This document shows positions 19,062-27,803 of a stretch of 64,000 nucleotides of DNA, piece after piece. This stretch comes from Rhizobiaceae bacterium (GTDB taxonomy: Bacteria; Pseudomonadota; Alphaproteobacteria; Rhizobiales; Rhizobiaceae), in contig JACVCH010000009.1 in NCBI GenBank assembly GCA_016742175.1, positions 62,001 through 126,000 of the forward strand, given 5' to 3'. The position numbers and the translations under genes are program-made. Positions within the stretch are counted from its first letter, which is position 1, and the number at the start of each line of letters is the position of its first letter. The notes beneath the pieces are model-generated. The model was not told the origin of the DNA, did no database searches, and saw only the letters and a program-made list of their open reading frames with translations.

Positions 19062-22058
19062 ATGACGATGACCGACGCTGCCGAGAAGATCGACTATTCG
19101 AAGACGCTTTACCTGCCGCAGACGGAGTTTCCGATGCGCGCGGGCCTGCCCGAGAAGGAGCCGCAGATCGTGGCCCGCTGGCAGGAGATGGGGCTCTACA
19201 AGAAGCTGCGGAAGGAGGCCGAGGGCCGCCCGCTCTTCGTGCTTCACGATGGGCCGCCCTATGCAAACGGCAACATCCATATCGGCCATGCGCTGAACAA
19301 GATCCTGAAGGACGTCATCACCCGCTCGTTCCAGATGCGCGGCTACGATTCCAACTACGTGCCCGGCTGGGACTGCCACGGCCTGCCGATCGAATGGAAG
19401 ATCGAGGAGCAGTATCGCGCCAAGGGGCTCGACAAGGACCAGGTGCCGGTCAACGAATTCCGCCGCGAATGCCGCGAATTCGCGCAGAAATGGATCGACG
19501 TGCAGGCCGAAGAGTTCAAGCGGCTCGGCGTCGAGGGCGATTTCGACAATCCCTATACGACGATGAATTTTCACGCCGAGGCGCGGATCGCCGGGGAACT
19601 CTTGAAGTTCGCAAGCTCGGGCCAGCTCTATCGTGGGTCGAAGCCGGTGATGTGGAGCGTCGTCGAGCGAACCGCGCTGGCGGAGGCGGAGGTCGAGTAT
19701 CAGGATTATGAGAGCGATACGGTTTGGGTGAAGTTTCCGGTGGCCAAAGCAGTCTTCACCGAAGCCTTCTGGGGGCTTTCATCTGACGACGATTTCAAAT
19801 CCGCATCAGAACTTGTCGCGGATAAGCAGCAGGCAATCAGAGATGCAAGCGTCGTAATCTGGACGACAACGCCGTGGACGATCCCGGGCAACCGCGCAGT
19901 CGCCTACTCACCGCGTGTCGGCTACGGGCTGTATGAAGTTACAGGTGCGGAAAACGATTTTGGTCCGCAACCTGGTGAAAAACTCATCTTTGCGGACGCA
20001 TTGGCCGGGGAATCCTTCACCAAAGCTAAGCTCGGTTTCCGTAGGCTCTTTGAAGTCCCTACGCGCGCTCTTTCGACAATGCAGCTTTCGCATCCGCTCA
20101 ATGGTCTCGGCGACGGTTATGAATTCCCCGTGCCCATGCTTCCCGGCGACCACGTCACCGACGACGCCGGCACCGGTTTCGTCCACACCGCGCCGGGCCA
20201 CGGTCGCGAGGACTTTGACGCGTGGATGGAAACCGCTCCCCTGCTAAGGGAGCGCGGTATTGAAACGCGTATCCCGTTCACCGTCGACGATGCCGGATTC
20301 TTCACTAAGGACGCGCCGGGCTTCGGGCCGGATCGCGAGGGCGGGGCGGCGCGCGTCATCGATGACAATGGCAAGAAGGGCGACGCCAACAAGGCCGTCA
20401 TCGAGGCGCTGATCGCTGCGAACATGCTCTTTGCGCGCGGCCGGCTGAAGCACTCCTATCCGCATTCCTGGCGCTCCAAGAAGCCGGTGATCTTCCGCAA
20501 CACGCCGCAATGGTTCGTCCATATGGACAAGGAACTGGGCGACGGCACGACCTTGCGCTCCCGCGCGCTGAAGGCGATCGACGATACGCGCTTCGTGCCC
20601 GCCGCCGGCCAGACGCGGCTGCGCGCGATGATCGAGGACAGGCCTGACTGGGTGCTTTCCCGCCAGCGTGCGTGGGGCGTGCCGATCTGCGTCTTTGCCG
20701 ATGAGAATGGCGAGGTGCTGATCGACGAGGACGTCAACCGGCGCATCCTCGACGCCTTCGAGGCCGAGGGCGCGGACGCCTGGTTCGCGGCGGGCGCGCG
20801 CGAGCGCTTCCTCGGGGCCAAGGCAAACGAGCCGTGGACGATGGTCACCGACATTCTCGACGTCTGGTTCGATTCGGGCTCGACCCACACCTTCACGCTG
20901 GAGGACCGACCGGACCTGAAATGGCCGGCCGACGTCTACCTGGAAGGCTCCGACCAGCATCGCGGCTGGTTCCATTCCTCGCTTCTGGAAAGCTGCGGAA
21001 CGCGCGGCCGCGCGCCCTACGACACGGTCGTCACCCATGGATTCACCATGGACGAAGACGGCCGCAAGATGTCGAAATCATTGGGAAATACCGTCACGCC
21101 GCAGGACGTGATGGGCAAGTCCGGCGCCGACATCCTGCGGCTCTGGGTGATGACGACCGACTATTGGGAAGACCAGCGCCTCGGCAAGAACGTGCTGCAG
21201 ACCAATATCGACGCCTACCGCAAGCTTCGCAACACGATCCGCTGGATGCTCGGCACGCTCGCCCATGACGAGGGCGAGGAGGTCGCGTTCGCCGACATGC
21301 CGGAACTCGAGCGGCTGATGCTGCACCGGATCGCCGAACTCGACGAGGTCGTGCGCAAGGGCTACGACGCGTTCGACTTCAAGCGCGTCACCCGCGCGCT
21401 GATCGACTTCATGGTCGTCGAGCTTTCGGCCTTCTATTTCGACATCCGCAAGGACGCGCTCTATTGCGACGCGCCGTCGAGCACGCGGCGCAAGGCAGCG
21501 ATCGTGGTCGTGCGCAAGCTGTTCGACAATCTGGTCAAGTGGCTCGCGCCGATGCTGCCCTTCACCTGCGAGGAAGCCTGGCTGGAGCGCTACCCGGACG
21601 CGGTGTCGGTGCACCTCCAGCAGTTCGACGCGGTGCCCGCAGAATGGCGCGATGCCGCGCTGGCGGAAAAATGGCGCAAGGTGCGCCAGGTCCGCCGCGT
21701 CGTCACCGGTGCGCTCGAAATCGAGCGCAAGAACAAGACGATCGGCTCCTCGCTTGAAGCAGCGCCGGTGGTCTATATTTCGGACGCAGAATTGCGAGCT
21801 GCGATTGTCACATGTGACATGGCAGAAATCTGCATTGCCAGCGGCATCGAGATCGTCGAAGGCGCGCCGCCGGAAGGCGCGTTCGTGCTGGACGACGTCA
21901 AGGGCGTCGGGGTCGTCTTCAAGCGCGCGTCCGGCGAGAAATGTGCGCGCTCGTGGCGCTTCACCGACGATGTCGGACAGGACGCCGATTTCCCCGACGT
22001 CTCCGCGCGCGATGCGGCGGCGCTGCAGGAACTGCGCAGGCTCGGCCGGCTGGGTTGA
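19062..22058 (+). CDS. ileS: Isoleucyl-tRNA synthetase, with a low-GC patch in the editing domain
   Basis: A 998-residue class Ia synthetase that charges tRNA-Ile and hydrolyses mischarged Val-tRNA-Ile. The HIGH motif is at residues 73-76 and KMSKS at 669-673. The CP1 editing domain carries [13 protein letters not shown] and [11 protein letters not shown]. There is no C-terminal zinc motif, as in the alphaproteobacterial type. Between about 19735 and 20110 (residues 225-350, inside CP1) base composition falls to about half G+C and an extra segment beginning [19 protein letters not shown] precedes the conserved VVIWTTTPW strand. The start MTMTDAAEK has a second ATG two codons later. Confidence 0.96.
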   Translation: MTMTDAAEKIDYSKTLYLPQTEFPMRAGLPEKEPQIVARWQEMGLYKKLRKEAEGRPLFVLHDGPPYANGNIHIGHALNKILKDVITRSFQMRGYDSNYVPGWDCHGLPIEWKIEEQYRAKGLDKDQVPVNEFRRECREFAQKWIDVQAEEFKRLGVEGDFDNPYTTMNFHAEARIAGELLKFASSGQLYRGSKPVMWSVVERTALAEAEVEYQDYESDTVWVKFPVAKAVFTEAFWGLSSDDDFKSASELVADKQQAIRDASVVIWTTTPWTIPGNRAVAYSPRVGYGLYEVTGAENDFGPQPGEKLIFADALAGESFTKAKLGFRRLFEVPTRALSTMQLSHPLNGLGDGYEFPVPMLPGDHVTDDAGTGFVHTAPGHGREDFDAWMETAPLLRERGIETRIPFTVDDAGFFTKDAPGFGPDREGGAARVIDDNGKKGDANKAVIEALIAANMLFARGRLKHSYPHSWRSKKPVIFRNTPQWFVHMDKELGDGTTLRSRALKAIDDTRFVPAAGQTRLRAMIEDRPDWVLSRQRAWGVPICVFADENGEVLIDEDVNRRILDAFEAEGADAWFAAGARERFLGAKANEPWTMVTDILDVWFDSGSTHTFTLEDRPDLKWPADVYLEGSDQHRGWFHSSLLESCGTRGRAPYDTVVTHGFTMDEDGRKMSKSLGNTVTPQDVMGKSGADILRLWVMTTDYWEDQRLGKNVLQTNIDAYRKLRNTIRWMLGTLAHDEGEEVAFADMPELERLMLHRIAELDEVVRKGYDAFDFKRVTRALIDFMVVELSAFYFDIRKDALYCDAPSSTRRKAAIVVVRKLFDNLVKWLAPMLPFTCEEAWLERYPDAVSVHLQQFDAVPAEWRDAALAEKWRKVRQVRRVVTGALEIERKNKTIGSSLEAAPVVYISDAELRAAIVTCDMAEICIASGIEIVEGAPPEGAFVLDDVKGVGVVFKRASGEKCARSWRFTDDVGQDADFPDVSARDAAALQELRRLGRLG

Positions 22059-22090
22059 TGACGGGGCGCTGCGGCGCTATATTCGGTTCT

Positions 22091-22180
22091 GGAGTGGAGA
22101 CCCGGCTGTAACCGGGCCTCCGTTTCCTGGATTATACGAATAGAACCCGGACGCGCACTAGCCAGCTTGTCCGGGTTTTT
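22091..22180 (+). ncRNA. Candidate small RNA or structured 3' UTR, copy 1
   Basis: Two hairpins: GGAG-CCCGG paired with CCGGG-CTCC at 22091-22121, then a Rho-independent terminator with stem AACCCGGAC/GTCCGGGTT (22144-22152 with 22169-22177) and a T-run. Conserved paired structure in both copies despite sequence drift supports a structured RNA; it may equally be the ileS 3' untranslated region. No RNA family is recognised with confidence. Confidence 0.4.
22144..22180 (+). terminator. Rho-independent terminator downstream of ileS
   Basis: Nine-base stem AACCCGGAC / GTCCGGGTT, 16-base loop, followed by TTTTT. It ends about 120 bases after the ileS stop. Confidence 0.75.
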
Positions 22181-22376
22181 CGTATCTCCAAGGTTACGAC
22201 GATGGGTATCATCGCAAACCTCCAGTTTGGAGGCAAAGCCGTTGCCACGGCCGGGTCGGCTCATCCTCCCGGTCGCGCCGGCTGGCTCGACGCTGCTGCT
22301 TCTGCCCCCAACGATCAGATTGTAGATGCAAATCGTCCGAGAAGTCGAACAGCGATTGGCGCGGCGGGTGGCGCTT

Positions 22377-22665
22377 GAGGAATTGCGCGGGCTCGCCCGG
22401 CTGGGTTGATGGCGGCGCGCTGTGGCGCTATATTCGGTTGTGGAGTGGAGACCCGGCTGGAACCGGGCCTCCTTTTCCTAGATCATATGAGAATGACCCG
22501 GACGCGCAGTGACCAGCCCGTCCGGGTTTTTCGTATGTCCAGGGTGACGCACAGTGGAATCCACATAGCGACACTCTCCTTGTTGAAGGCAAAGCCGTTG
22601 CCACGGCCGGGTCGGCTCATCCTCCCGGTCGCGCTGGCTGGCGCGGCGCTGCTGCTTTTGCCTTC
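22377..22665 (+). repeat. Tandem duplication unit 2, carrying a remnant of the ileS C terminus
   Basis: Second copy of the unit described at 22025. It opens with a decayed version of the final ileS codons (GAATTGCGCGGGCTCG, then CCCGGCTGGGTTGATG) that is no longer attached to a gene, then repeats the hairpin, the terminator and the GCCGG-rich tail. Confidence 0.85.
22442..22531 (+). ncRNA. Candidate small RNA or structured 3' UTR, copy 2
   Basis: Same two-hairpin layout as copy 1: GGAG-CCCGG with CCGGG-CTCC at about 22442-22472, then terminator stem ACCCGGACG/CGTCCGGGT (22496-22504 with 22519-22527) and T-run. The loop and linker bases differ from copy 1 while the stems are kept. Because no intact gene precedes this copy, it is more likely than copy 1 to be an independent transcript if it is expressed. 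Confidence 0.4.
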
Positions 22666-22870
22666 AACACCTTGAATGTAGACTGCATTCCGATCCTGCA
22701 ACAAGCGGTTGCGGTGCTGACGGCGAAGTGTGTTGGCAACGCTTGGGCTGCCGTTGCGCGGCGCGGCCTGCCATGCGATACAGGCACCCCGAGATTGGAC
22801 GCCTTGTTGTCGCCGCGTTTGCGGGCGAAGGCGCGCTGGGGCCTTTAAGCCAAGGACGGAAGAGGGTGCG

Positions 22871-23515
22871 ATGAGCAACGCAAGACTGACGGCGAACCGG
22901 ATGCTGCCGGCCGGACTGGCCATCGCCTCCGCATTGACGCTCGCCGGCTGCATGGGCCCGACCTACGGCACGGGAACGCCTTCCGACCAGCAGCTTCTCG
23001 AGGACGTGACGGGCATTCTCTCGCTGCAGTCCGAGCGGCGCGAGCCGATCAACTACCAGCCGCGCGGCGAATTGGTGCGCCCGGCTTCGCTGGACGTGCT
23101 TCCGCAGCCGCAGCAGAGCGCGTCGAGCGGCGAAGCCTGGCCCGAATCGCCCGAGGCGCGGCTTGCCCGCGTCCGCGAGGAGGCGACGCTCAACCAGGAC
23201 GACAATTCCTACAGCTCCGGCCTGCGCGGCGCGCGCACGGCCGGCAGCACGACCGACTGGGACAAGTCGAAGGGCGTCGAGATGAACGATATCGACCGGG
23301 CCAGCCAGCGCGAGGAGTTCAACCGCCGCCTCGCGCAGTCGCAGGCCCGCGACCCGAACCAGCGCCGGTTCCTGTCCGAGCCGCCGACGCAGTACCGCCA
23401 GCCTGCCGAGACGGCGCCGGCCGGCGATGTCGGCGAGGACGAGTGGCGCAAGGAACGCGCCGCCCGCCAGGCGCAGGGCAAGATCACCTGGCGCGACATG
23501 ATTCCAGGTCTCTGA
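22871..23515 (+). CDS. Exported lipoprotein of unknown function
   Basis: A 214-residue protein with a lipoprotein signal: basic start, hydrophobic core and lipobox L-A-G-C at about residues 24-27, so it is probably lipid-anchored. The mature part is polar, low in hydrophobic residues and rich in Gln, Arg and Ser, suggesting a largely disordered or extended envelope protein; it ends QGKITWRDMIPGL. GGAAGAGGG precedes the ATG at 22871. Alphaproteobacteria often carry such a lipoprotein gene between ileS and the M16 peptidase genes, but no function is known. It ends 3 bases before the convergent tadA stop. Confidence 0.75.
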   Translation: MSNARLTANRMLPAGLAIASALTLAGCMGPTYGTGTPSDQQLLEDVTGILSLQSERREPINYQPRGELVRPASLDVLPQPQQSASSGEAWPESPEARLARVREEATLNQDDNSYSSGLRGARTAGSTTDWDKSKGVEMNDIDRASQREEFNRRLAQSQARDPNQRRFLSEPPTQYRQPAETAPAGDVGEDEWRKERAARQAQGKITWRDMIPGL

Positions 23516-23518
23516 CCG

Positions 23519-23989
23519 CTACGAGCGCTGCGACCTGAAGAAGCCGCGCAGGAGTTCGGCGGATTTTTGTTCGGAGAAGCCCGAATAGGTTTCGGGCGCG
23601 TGGTGACAGGTGGGTAAGGAAAAGAAGCGCGGCCCGTTGACGACGGCGCCGCCTTTTTCGTCTTCCGCGCCGAAATAGAGCCGCCGGATGCGCGCGAAGG
23701 AAATCGCCGCCGCGCACATGGCGCAGGGCTCCAGCGTGACGTAGAGATCGAGCCCCGTCAGCCGCTCCTGGCCAAGCGCGGCGCAGGCGTCGCGGATGAC
23801 GAGCATCTCGGCATGGGCGGTCGGGTCGTTGAGTTCGCGGGTGCGGTTGCCGGCGCGTGCGACGATCTCGCCGTCGCGCACGAGGACGGCGCCGACCGGC
23901 ACCTCGCCGCGCGCGGCCGCGGCCTCGGCCTCGGCGAAGGCGAGGGCCATGAAATCGGGCCGCGCCGTTTGGGACTGGTTCTGAGACAT
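23519..23989 (-). CDS. tadA: tRNA adenosine(34) deaminase
   Basis: A 156-residue zinc deaminase. The catalytic H-A-E (PTAHAEMLVI) and the P-C-A-M-C zinc motif are present, together with the TadA-like N-terminal helix FMALAFAEAEAAAARGEVPVG and the C-terminal FF segment near residue 130. TadA converts A34 to inosine in tRNA-Arg(ACG), allowing wobble reading. The start MSQNQSQ was chosen from the ATG at 23987-23989; further upstream frame reads through the promoter region shared with the divergent pseudouridine synthase gene. Confidence 0.92.
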   Translation of the reverse strand: MSQNQSQTARPDFMALAFAEAEAAAARGEVPVGAVLVRDGEIVARAGNRTRELNDPTAHAEMLVIRDACAALGQERLTGLDLYVTLEPCAMCAAAISFARIRRLYFGAEDEKGGAVVNGPRFFSLPTCHHAPETYSGFSEQKSAELLRGFFRSQRS

Positions 23990-24048
23990 TTCACTCGCAG
24001 AGCTGAAAACGCTCTGATAGTTACCCGCGCTGAAAGGCAAAGGCCACA

Positions 24049-25755
24049 ATGACCGACGACAATAAGAACAAGGGCCGCTCCGGCGACCGGACGGGCAACC
24101 GCAAGCCGTACGCGGCGCGCGACGGCGAGCGCAGCGAGCGTCCGCAGGGCGCGCGCGGCAAGCCGTTCGTCAAGCGCGAAGGCGCGAGCTCCGGCGAGGA
24201 TCGGCCGAAGCGGCGCTTCGACGGCGACAAGAAGCCCTTTGCCAAGCGCGAGGACGGCGACCGCAAGCCGTTCGTCAAGCGTGACGGGGACCGCAAGCCC
24301 TATGCCGCGCGCGACGGCGAGAAGAAACCGTTCGTGCGCCGCGAGGATGGCGACCGCAAGCCTTACGCCAAGCGCGAGGATGGCGACCGCAAGCCTTTCC
24401 AGAAGCGCGACGGGGATCGCAAGCCCTATGCCGCGCGCGACGGCGAGAGGAAACCGTTCGCGCGCCGCGAAGATGGCGACCGCAAGCCCTATCAGAAGCG
24501 CGACGACGACCGCCGTCCGCGTACCGACAATGTCGCTGAGGCTGCGCGCGGCGAGGAGCGGATCGCCAAGCGGCTGGCGCGCGCGGGCGTCGCCTCGCGC
24601 CGCGATGCCGAAGACATGATCGCCGCCGGCCGCATTTCGGTGAACGGCAAGGTGCTCGACAGCCCGGCGCTGAACGTCACCGGAAAGGACCGCATCGAGG
24701 TCGATGGCGAGCCGATCCCGGCGATCGAGCGCACGCGGCTCTTCTTGTTCCACAAGCCATCCGGCGTGGTCACGACCAACAAGGACCCGGAAGGCCGTCA
24801 GACTGTCTTCGACGTGCTGCCGAAGGGCCTGCCGCGGCTGTTGACGGTCGGTCGTCTCGACATCAACACCGAGGGCCTGCTGCTCCTGACCAACGATGGC
24901 GGGCTTGCGCGCACGCTCGAACTGCCGGCAACGGGCTGGCTGCGCCGCTATCGCGTGCGCGTCCACGGCAAGGTCGAGCCTGAAAAGCTGGAGGCGCTGA
25001 AGGACGGCATCGCGGTCGACGGCGTGTTCTACGGCGCGATCGAGGCGGTGCTGGAGCGCGAGCAGGGCACCAATGCCTGGATTTCGGTCGGTCTTCGCGA
25101 GGGCAAGAACCGCGAGGTCAAGAACGTGATGGGCGCGCTCGGCCTCGAGGTCACGCGCCTGATCCGCGTCTCCTACGGCCCGTTCCAGCTCGGCGAACTC
25201 GCCGAAGGCGAGATCCAGGAACTGCGCGGACGACACCTGCGCGAACAGCTCGGTGACAAGCTGATCGCCGAATCGGGCGCCGATTTCGACGCGCCGGTGA
25301 TCAAGGAATTCTCCAACCAGCCGGTGGCGCAGCGCGTCAGCGAAGAGGATGTGCGCAAGCCCGCGCCCCGCAAACGCGACAAGGACGAGCGGCGCGAGGA
25401 TGCGCTGGGCCGTCTGCAGACCTCCAAGCCCGGCGGACGCGGCGGGCCGAAAGGCTTTGGCGCAAAGGGTGCCGGCGGCAAGGGCGCGGATTCGAAGGGC
25501 GGCAAAGCCGGCTTCGAGAAGAAGGCCGAGCCGCAGCGTTCCCGCACGGCCAATGTGTGGATGGCGCCCGGCGCCAAGGCGGTGGGACCGAAGAAGGCTG
25601 CGCGCCGCGCCGAGGAGACCGAGGGCAAGCGCTATGCCGGCAAGCCCCGGCCGCAGGGCGCCGAGGGACCGAAGGGTCCGCGCCGAGATGATCGGCCCGG
25701 TGGCAACAGACCCGGCGGCCGTCCCGGCGGCAATCGGGGAGATCGCGGGCGATGA
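24049..25755 (+). CDS. RsuA/RluB-family pseudouridine synthase with long repetitive N-terminal extension
   Basis: A 568-residue protein. Residues 1-165 are a charged, repetitive region of units like DGDRKPFAKRE and DGERKPYAAR. Then come an S4 RNA-binding domain (about 165-225: ERIAKRLARAGVASRRDAEDMI) and the RsuA/RluB/RluE catalytic domain (about 230-410) with catalytic Asp in GRLDINTEGLLLLTNDG. After about residue 430 there is a second basic, Gly/Lys-rich tail. The core modifies uridine in rRNA, probably 23S U2605-type. The low-complexity arms are far larger than in enterobacterial RluB and are expected to bind RNA nonspecifically. It overlaps rsmD by 4 bases. Confidence 0.9.
   Translation: MTDDNKNKGRSGDRTGNRKPYAARDGERSERPQGARGKPFVKREGASSGEDRPKRRFDGDKKPFAKREDGDRKPFVKRDGDRKPYAARDGEKKPFVRREDGDRKPYAKREDGDRKPFQKRDGDRKPYAARDGERKPFARREDGDRKPYQKRDDDRRPRTDNVAEAARGEERIAKRLARAGVASRRDAEDMIAAGRISVNGKVLDSPALNVTGKDRIEVDGEPIPAIERTRLFLFHKPSGVVTTNKDPEGRQTVFDVLPKGLPRLLTVGRLDINTEGLLLLTNDGGLARTLELPATGWLRRYRVRVHGKVEPEKLEALKDGIAVDGVFYGAIEAVLEREQGTNAWISVGLREGKNREVKNVMGALGLEVTRLIRVSYGPFQLGELAEGEIQELRGRHLREQLGDKLIAESGADFDAPVIKEFSNQPVAQRVSEEDVRKPAPRKRDKDERREDALGRLQTSKPGGRGGPKGFGAKGAGGKGADSKGGKAGFEKKAEPQRSRTANVWMAPGAKAVGPKKAARRAEETEGKRYAGKPRPQGAEGPKGPRRDDRPGGNRPGGRPGGNRGDRGR
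24093..24513 (+). repeat. Imperfect tandem repeats inside the pseudouridine synthase gene
   Basis: Repeated codon blocks reading D-G-D-R-K-P-F/Y-x-K/A-R, about 27-33 bases each, roughly a dozen copies, for example GACGGCGACCGCAAGCC and close variants. In-frame repeats of this type can expand or contract by slippage. Confidence 0.8.
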
Positions 25756-26306
25756 GGATCGTCGGCGGCGCGTTTCGCGGCCGGCCTCTGGCAACACCGA
25801 AGACGAACGCAATCCGCCCGACGACCGACCGCGCGCGCGAAGCCGTCTTCAACGTGATCGCGCATCGCTACGGCGACCATCTCGACGGCGCGCGCGTGCT
25901 CGACCTTTTCGCCGGCACCGGTGCGCTGGGGCTCGAAGCCCTGTCGCGCGGCGCGTCCTACGCGGTCTTCATCGAAGAATCGGCGGAAGGGCGCGGCCTG
26001 ATCCGCACCAATGTCGAGGCATTCGGCCTGTCGGGCCGGACAAAGATCTTCCGCCGCGACGCGACCAAGCTCGGCGAGGCCGGAACGCTCCAGCCCTTCG
26101 ACCTCGTCTTCGCCGACCCGCCCTATGGCAGGGGGCTCGGCGAACTGGCGCTCAGCGCCGCGCGCGAGGGCGGCTGGCTGAAGCCGGGCGCGCTCTGCCT
26201 CGTCGAGGAAGCGGCCGCAACGCCCTTCCAGCCGCCGGCCGGCTTCACGCTCGACGAGCGGCGCGACTATGGCGACACGACCATCGCCTTTTGCCTCGCT
26301 GCCTGA
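25752..26306 (+). CDS. rsmD: 16S rRNA (guanine(966)-N(2))-methyltransferase
   Basis: A 184-residue SAM-dependent methyltransferase. The SAM-binding motif VLDLFAGTGALGLEALSRGA and the catalytic D-P-P-Y of the N6/N2 methylase class (LVFADPPYG) are present, and the start RIVGGAFRGRPLATP is characteristic of RsmD. It methylates G966 in helix 31 of 16S rRNA. Its ATG overlaps the stop of the pseudouridine synthase gene (ATGA), so the two rRNA-modifying enzymes are translationally coupled. Confidence 0.94.
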   Translation: MRIVGGAFRGRPLATPKTNAIRPTTDRAREAVFNVIAHRYGDHLDGARVLDLFAGTGALGLEALSRGASYAVFIEESAEGRGLIRTNVEAFGLSGRTKIFRRDATKLGEAGTLQPFDLVFADPPYGRGLGELALSAAREGGWLKPGALCLVEEAAATPFQPPAGFTLDERRDYGDTTIAFCLAA

Positions 26307-26420
26307 TTTCGGCCTCTCTCGGTCTCCAGACATGACGAAGATTTAATCGGCGCGCCGGTTCTTCGCCGTGGGCGAACGCGCTATCTGTCGTCCAACGCAT
26401 ATCAAACCGAGGACAAGCGA

Positions 26421-27803
26421 ATGCACCTGATGCCCGCCGCAATGGCGAGAGGTCTGGCAGGAACGGCGATCGGTGTCGCGCTTCTGTCGGGCGCAGCGTC
26501 CGCGCAGGACGCGAGCGCCGCGCCGGCCGAAAACCAGATCGCCGACTTCACGCTCGACAACGGTCTCGAAGTGGTCGTGATCCCAGATCGGCGCGCCCCC
26601 GTCGTCACCCACATGCTGTGGTTCAAGGTCGGTTCGGCCGACGAGGAGCCGGGCAAGTCGGGCATCGCGCATTTCCTCGAGCACCTGATGTTCAAGGGCA
26701 CGGAAGAGCACAAGCAGGGCGAATTCTCGGCCCGGATCGCCGAGGTCGGCGGGCGCGAAAACGCGTTCACCTCCTACGACTACACCGCCTATTTCCAGCA
26801 GATCGCGCCCGAGCATCTGGAAACGATGATGGAGTTTGAGGCCGACCGGATGACGGGGCTGGTGCTGACCGATGCCGTGGTCGATCCCGAGCGGCAGGTT
26901 GTGATCGAGGAGCGCAATTCGCGCATCGAGACGCAGCCGAACTCGATCCTCGGCGAATCCGTCAACGCCACGCTCTACCAGAACCATGGCTACGGCATCC
27001 CGATCATCGGCTGGATGCACGAGATCGAGAAGCTGAACCGGGCCGACGCGCTGGAATTCTACCAGCGCTACTACGCGCCGAACAATGCGGTGCTGGTCGT
27101 CGCCGGCGATGTCGACGTCGAGGAAGTGCGGGAGCTTGCGACCGAATATTACGGCGTCATCCCGTCCAATCCGGAGCTCGGCGCGCGCACGCGCACCGAG
27201 GAGCCGCCGCAGCGCACCGCGCGCACGGTGACCTATCGCGACGAGCGCGTGACGGTGCCGGGCTATTCGAAATCCTGGGTCGTGCCGTCCTACACGACGG
27301 CCGAGGACGGCGAGGCCGAGGCACTCGACCTTTTGGCCGAAATCCTCGGCGGCGGCATCCGCTCGCGGCTCTACCAGTCGCTGGTGGTGGAGCAGGGCAT
27401 CGCATCGTCGGCCGGCGCCTATTTCCGGGGCACTTCGCTCGACGCGACGATTTTCGGCGTCTATGGCGCCCCGCGCGGCGAAGCGACGCTCGAAGACGTC
27501 GAAGCGGCCGCCGATGCCGAGATCGAGAAGATCGCCCGGGACGGCGTGACCGCCGAGGAGCTGGAAGCGGCGAAGAACCGCTATCTGCGCTCCATCATCT
27601 TCGCGCGCGACGACCAGTCGGGTATGGCGAACCTTTACGGCTCGGCGCTGACGACGGGCTCGACCGTCGCGGACGTCGAGGAATGGCCCGAGCGCATCCG
27701 CTCCGTCGAGGCCGACGCCATCAAGGCCGCGGCCGCGCGCTATCTCGACCAGAACCGCTCGGTGACGGGCTATCTTCTGCCGCAAGAGGAGGGCCGCTCG
27801 TGA
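26421..27803 (+). CDS. M16-family zinc metalloprotease (catalytic member)
   Basis: A 460-residue exported peptidase. A signal peptide ends near SAQDA (about residue 30). The inverted zinc motif H-F-L-E-H lies at about residue 80 ([13 protein letters not shown]) and the third ligand Glu follows about 75 residues later ([11 protein letters not shown]), as in pitrilysin, PqqL and mitochondrial processing peptidase beta. Two homologous halves are present, the second lacking the zinc site. It is followed, with a 4-base overlap, by a paralogue without the motif, so the pair probably forms a heterodimer in the periplasm. Substrate unknown. Confidence 0.92.
   Translation: MHLMPAAMARGLAGTAIGVALLSGAASAQDASAAPAENQIADFTLDNGLEVVVIPDRRAPVVTHMLWFKVGSADEEPGKSGIAHFLEHLMFKGTEEHKQGEFSARIAEVGGRENAFTSYDYTAYFQQIAPEHLETMMEFEADRMTGLVLTDAVVDPERQVVIEERNSRIETQPNSILGESVNATLYQNHGYGIPIIGWMHEIEKLNRADALEFYQRYYAPNNAVLVVAGDVDVEEVRELATEYYGVIPSNPELGARTRTEEPPQRTARTVTYRDERVTVPGYSKSWVVPSYTTAEDGEAEALDLLAEILGGGIRSRLYQSLVVEQGIASSAGAYFRGTSLDATIFGVYGAPRGEATLEDVEAAADAEIEKIARDGVTAEELEAAKNRYLRSIIFARDDQSGMANLYGSALTTGSTVADVEEWPERIRSVEADAIKAAAARYLDQNRSVTGYLLPQEEGRS

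Larger units (their letters stand above)
22025..22376 (+). repeat. Tandem duplication of the ileS 3' end and following segment, unit 1
   Basis: From about the last ten ileS codons onward the sequence repeats after 351 bases: TGGGTTGAT at 22051/22402, TATTCGG at 22080/22431, CCGGGTTTTT at 22171/22522, and, after a 5-base indel, AAAGCCGTTGCCACGG at 22235/22591. This first unit holds the functional end of ileS, a hairpin at 22091-22121, a terminator and a tail rich in GCCGG. The copies differ at many positions, so the event is old. The whole gap from 22059 to 22870 contains only these units and, after 22661, about 210 bases in which I see nothing further. Confidence 0.85.

Noticed and set aside
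22406..22675. Short plus-strand frame in the second ileS-end unit ending in a hydrophobic stretch
   Set aside because: It overlaps the hairpin and terminator and is not kept in the other unit in the same frame, so a peptide is unlikely.
24093..24513. Regular repeats as a CRISPR array
   Set aside because: They are in-frame coding repeats without unique spacers of constant length, inside a pseudouridine synthase gene.
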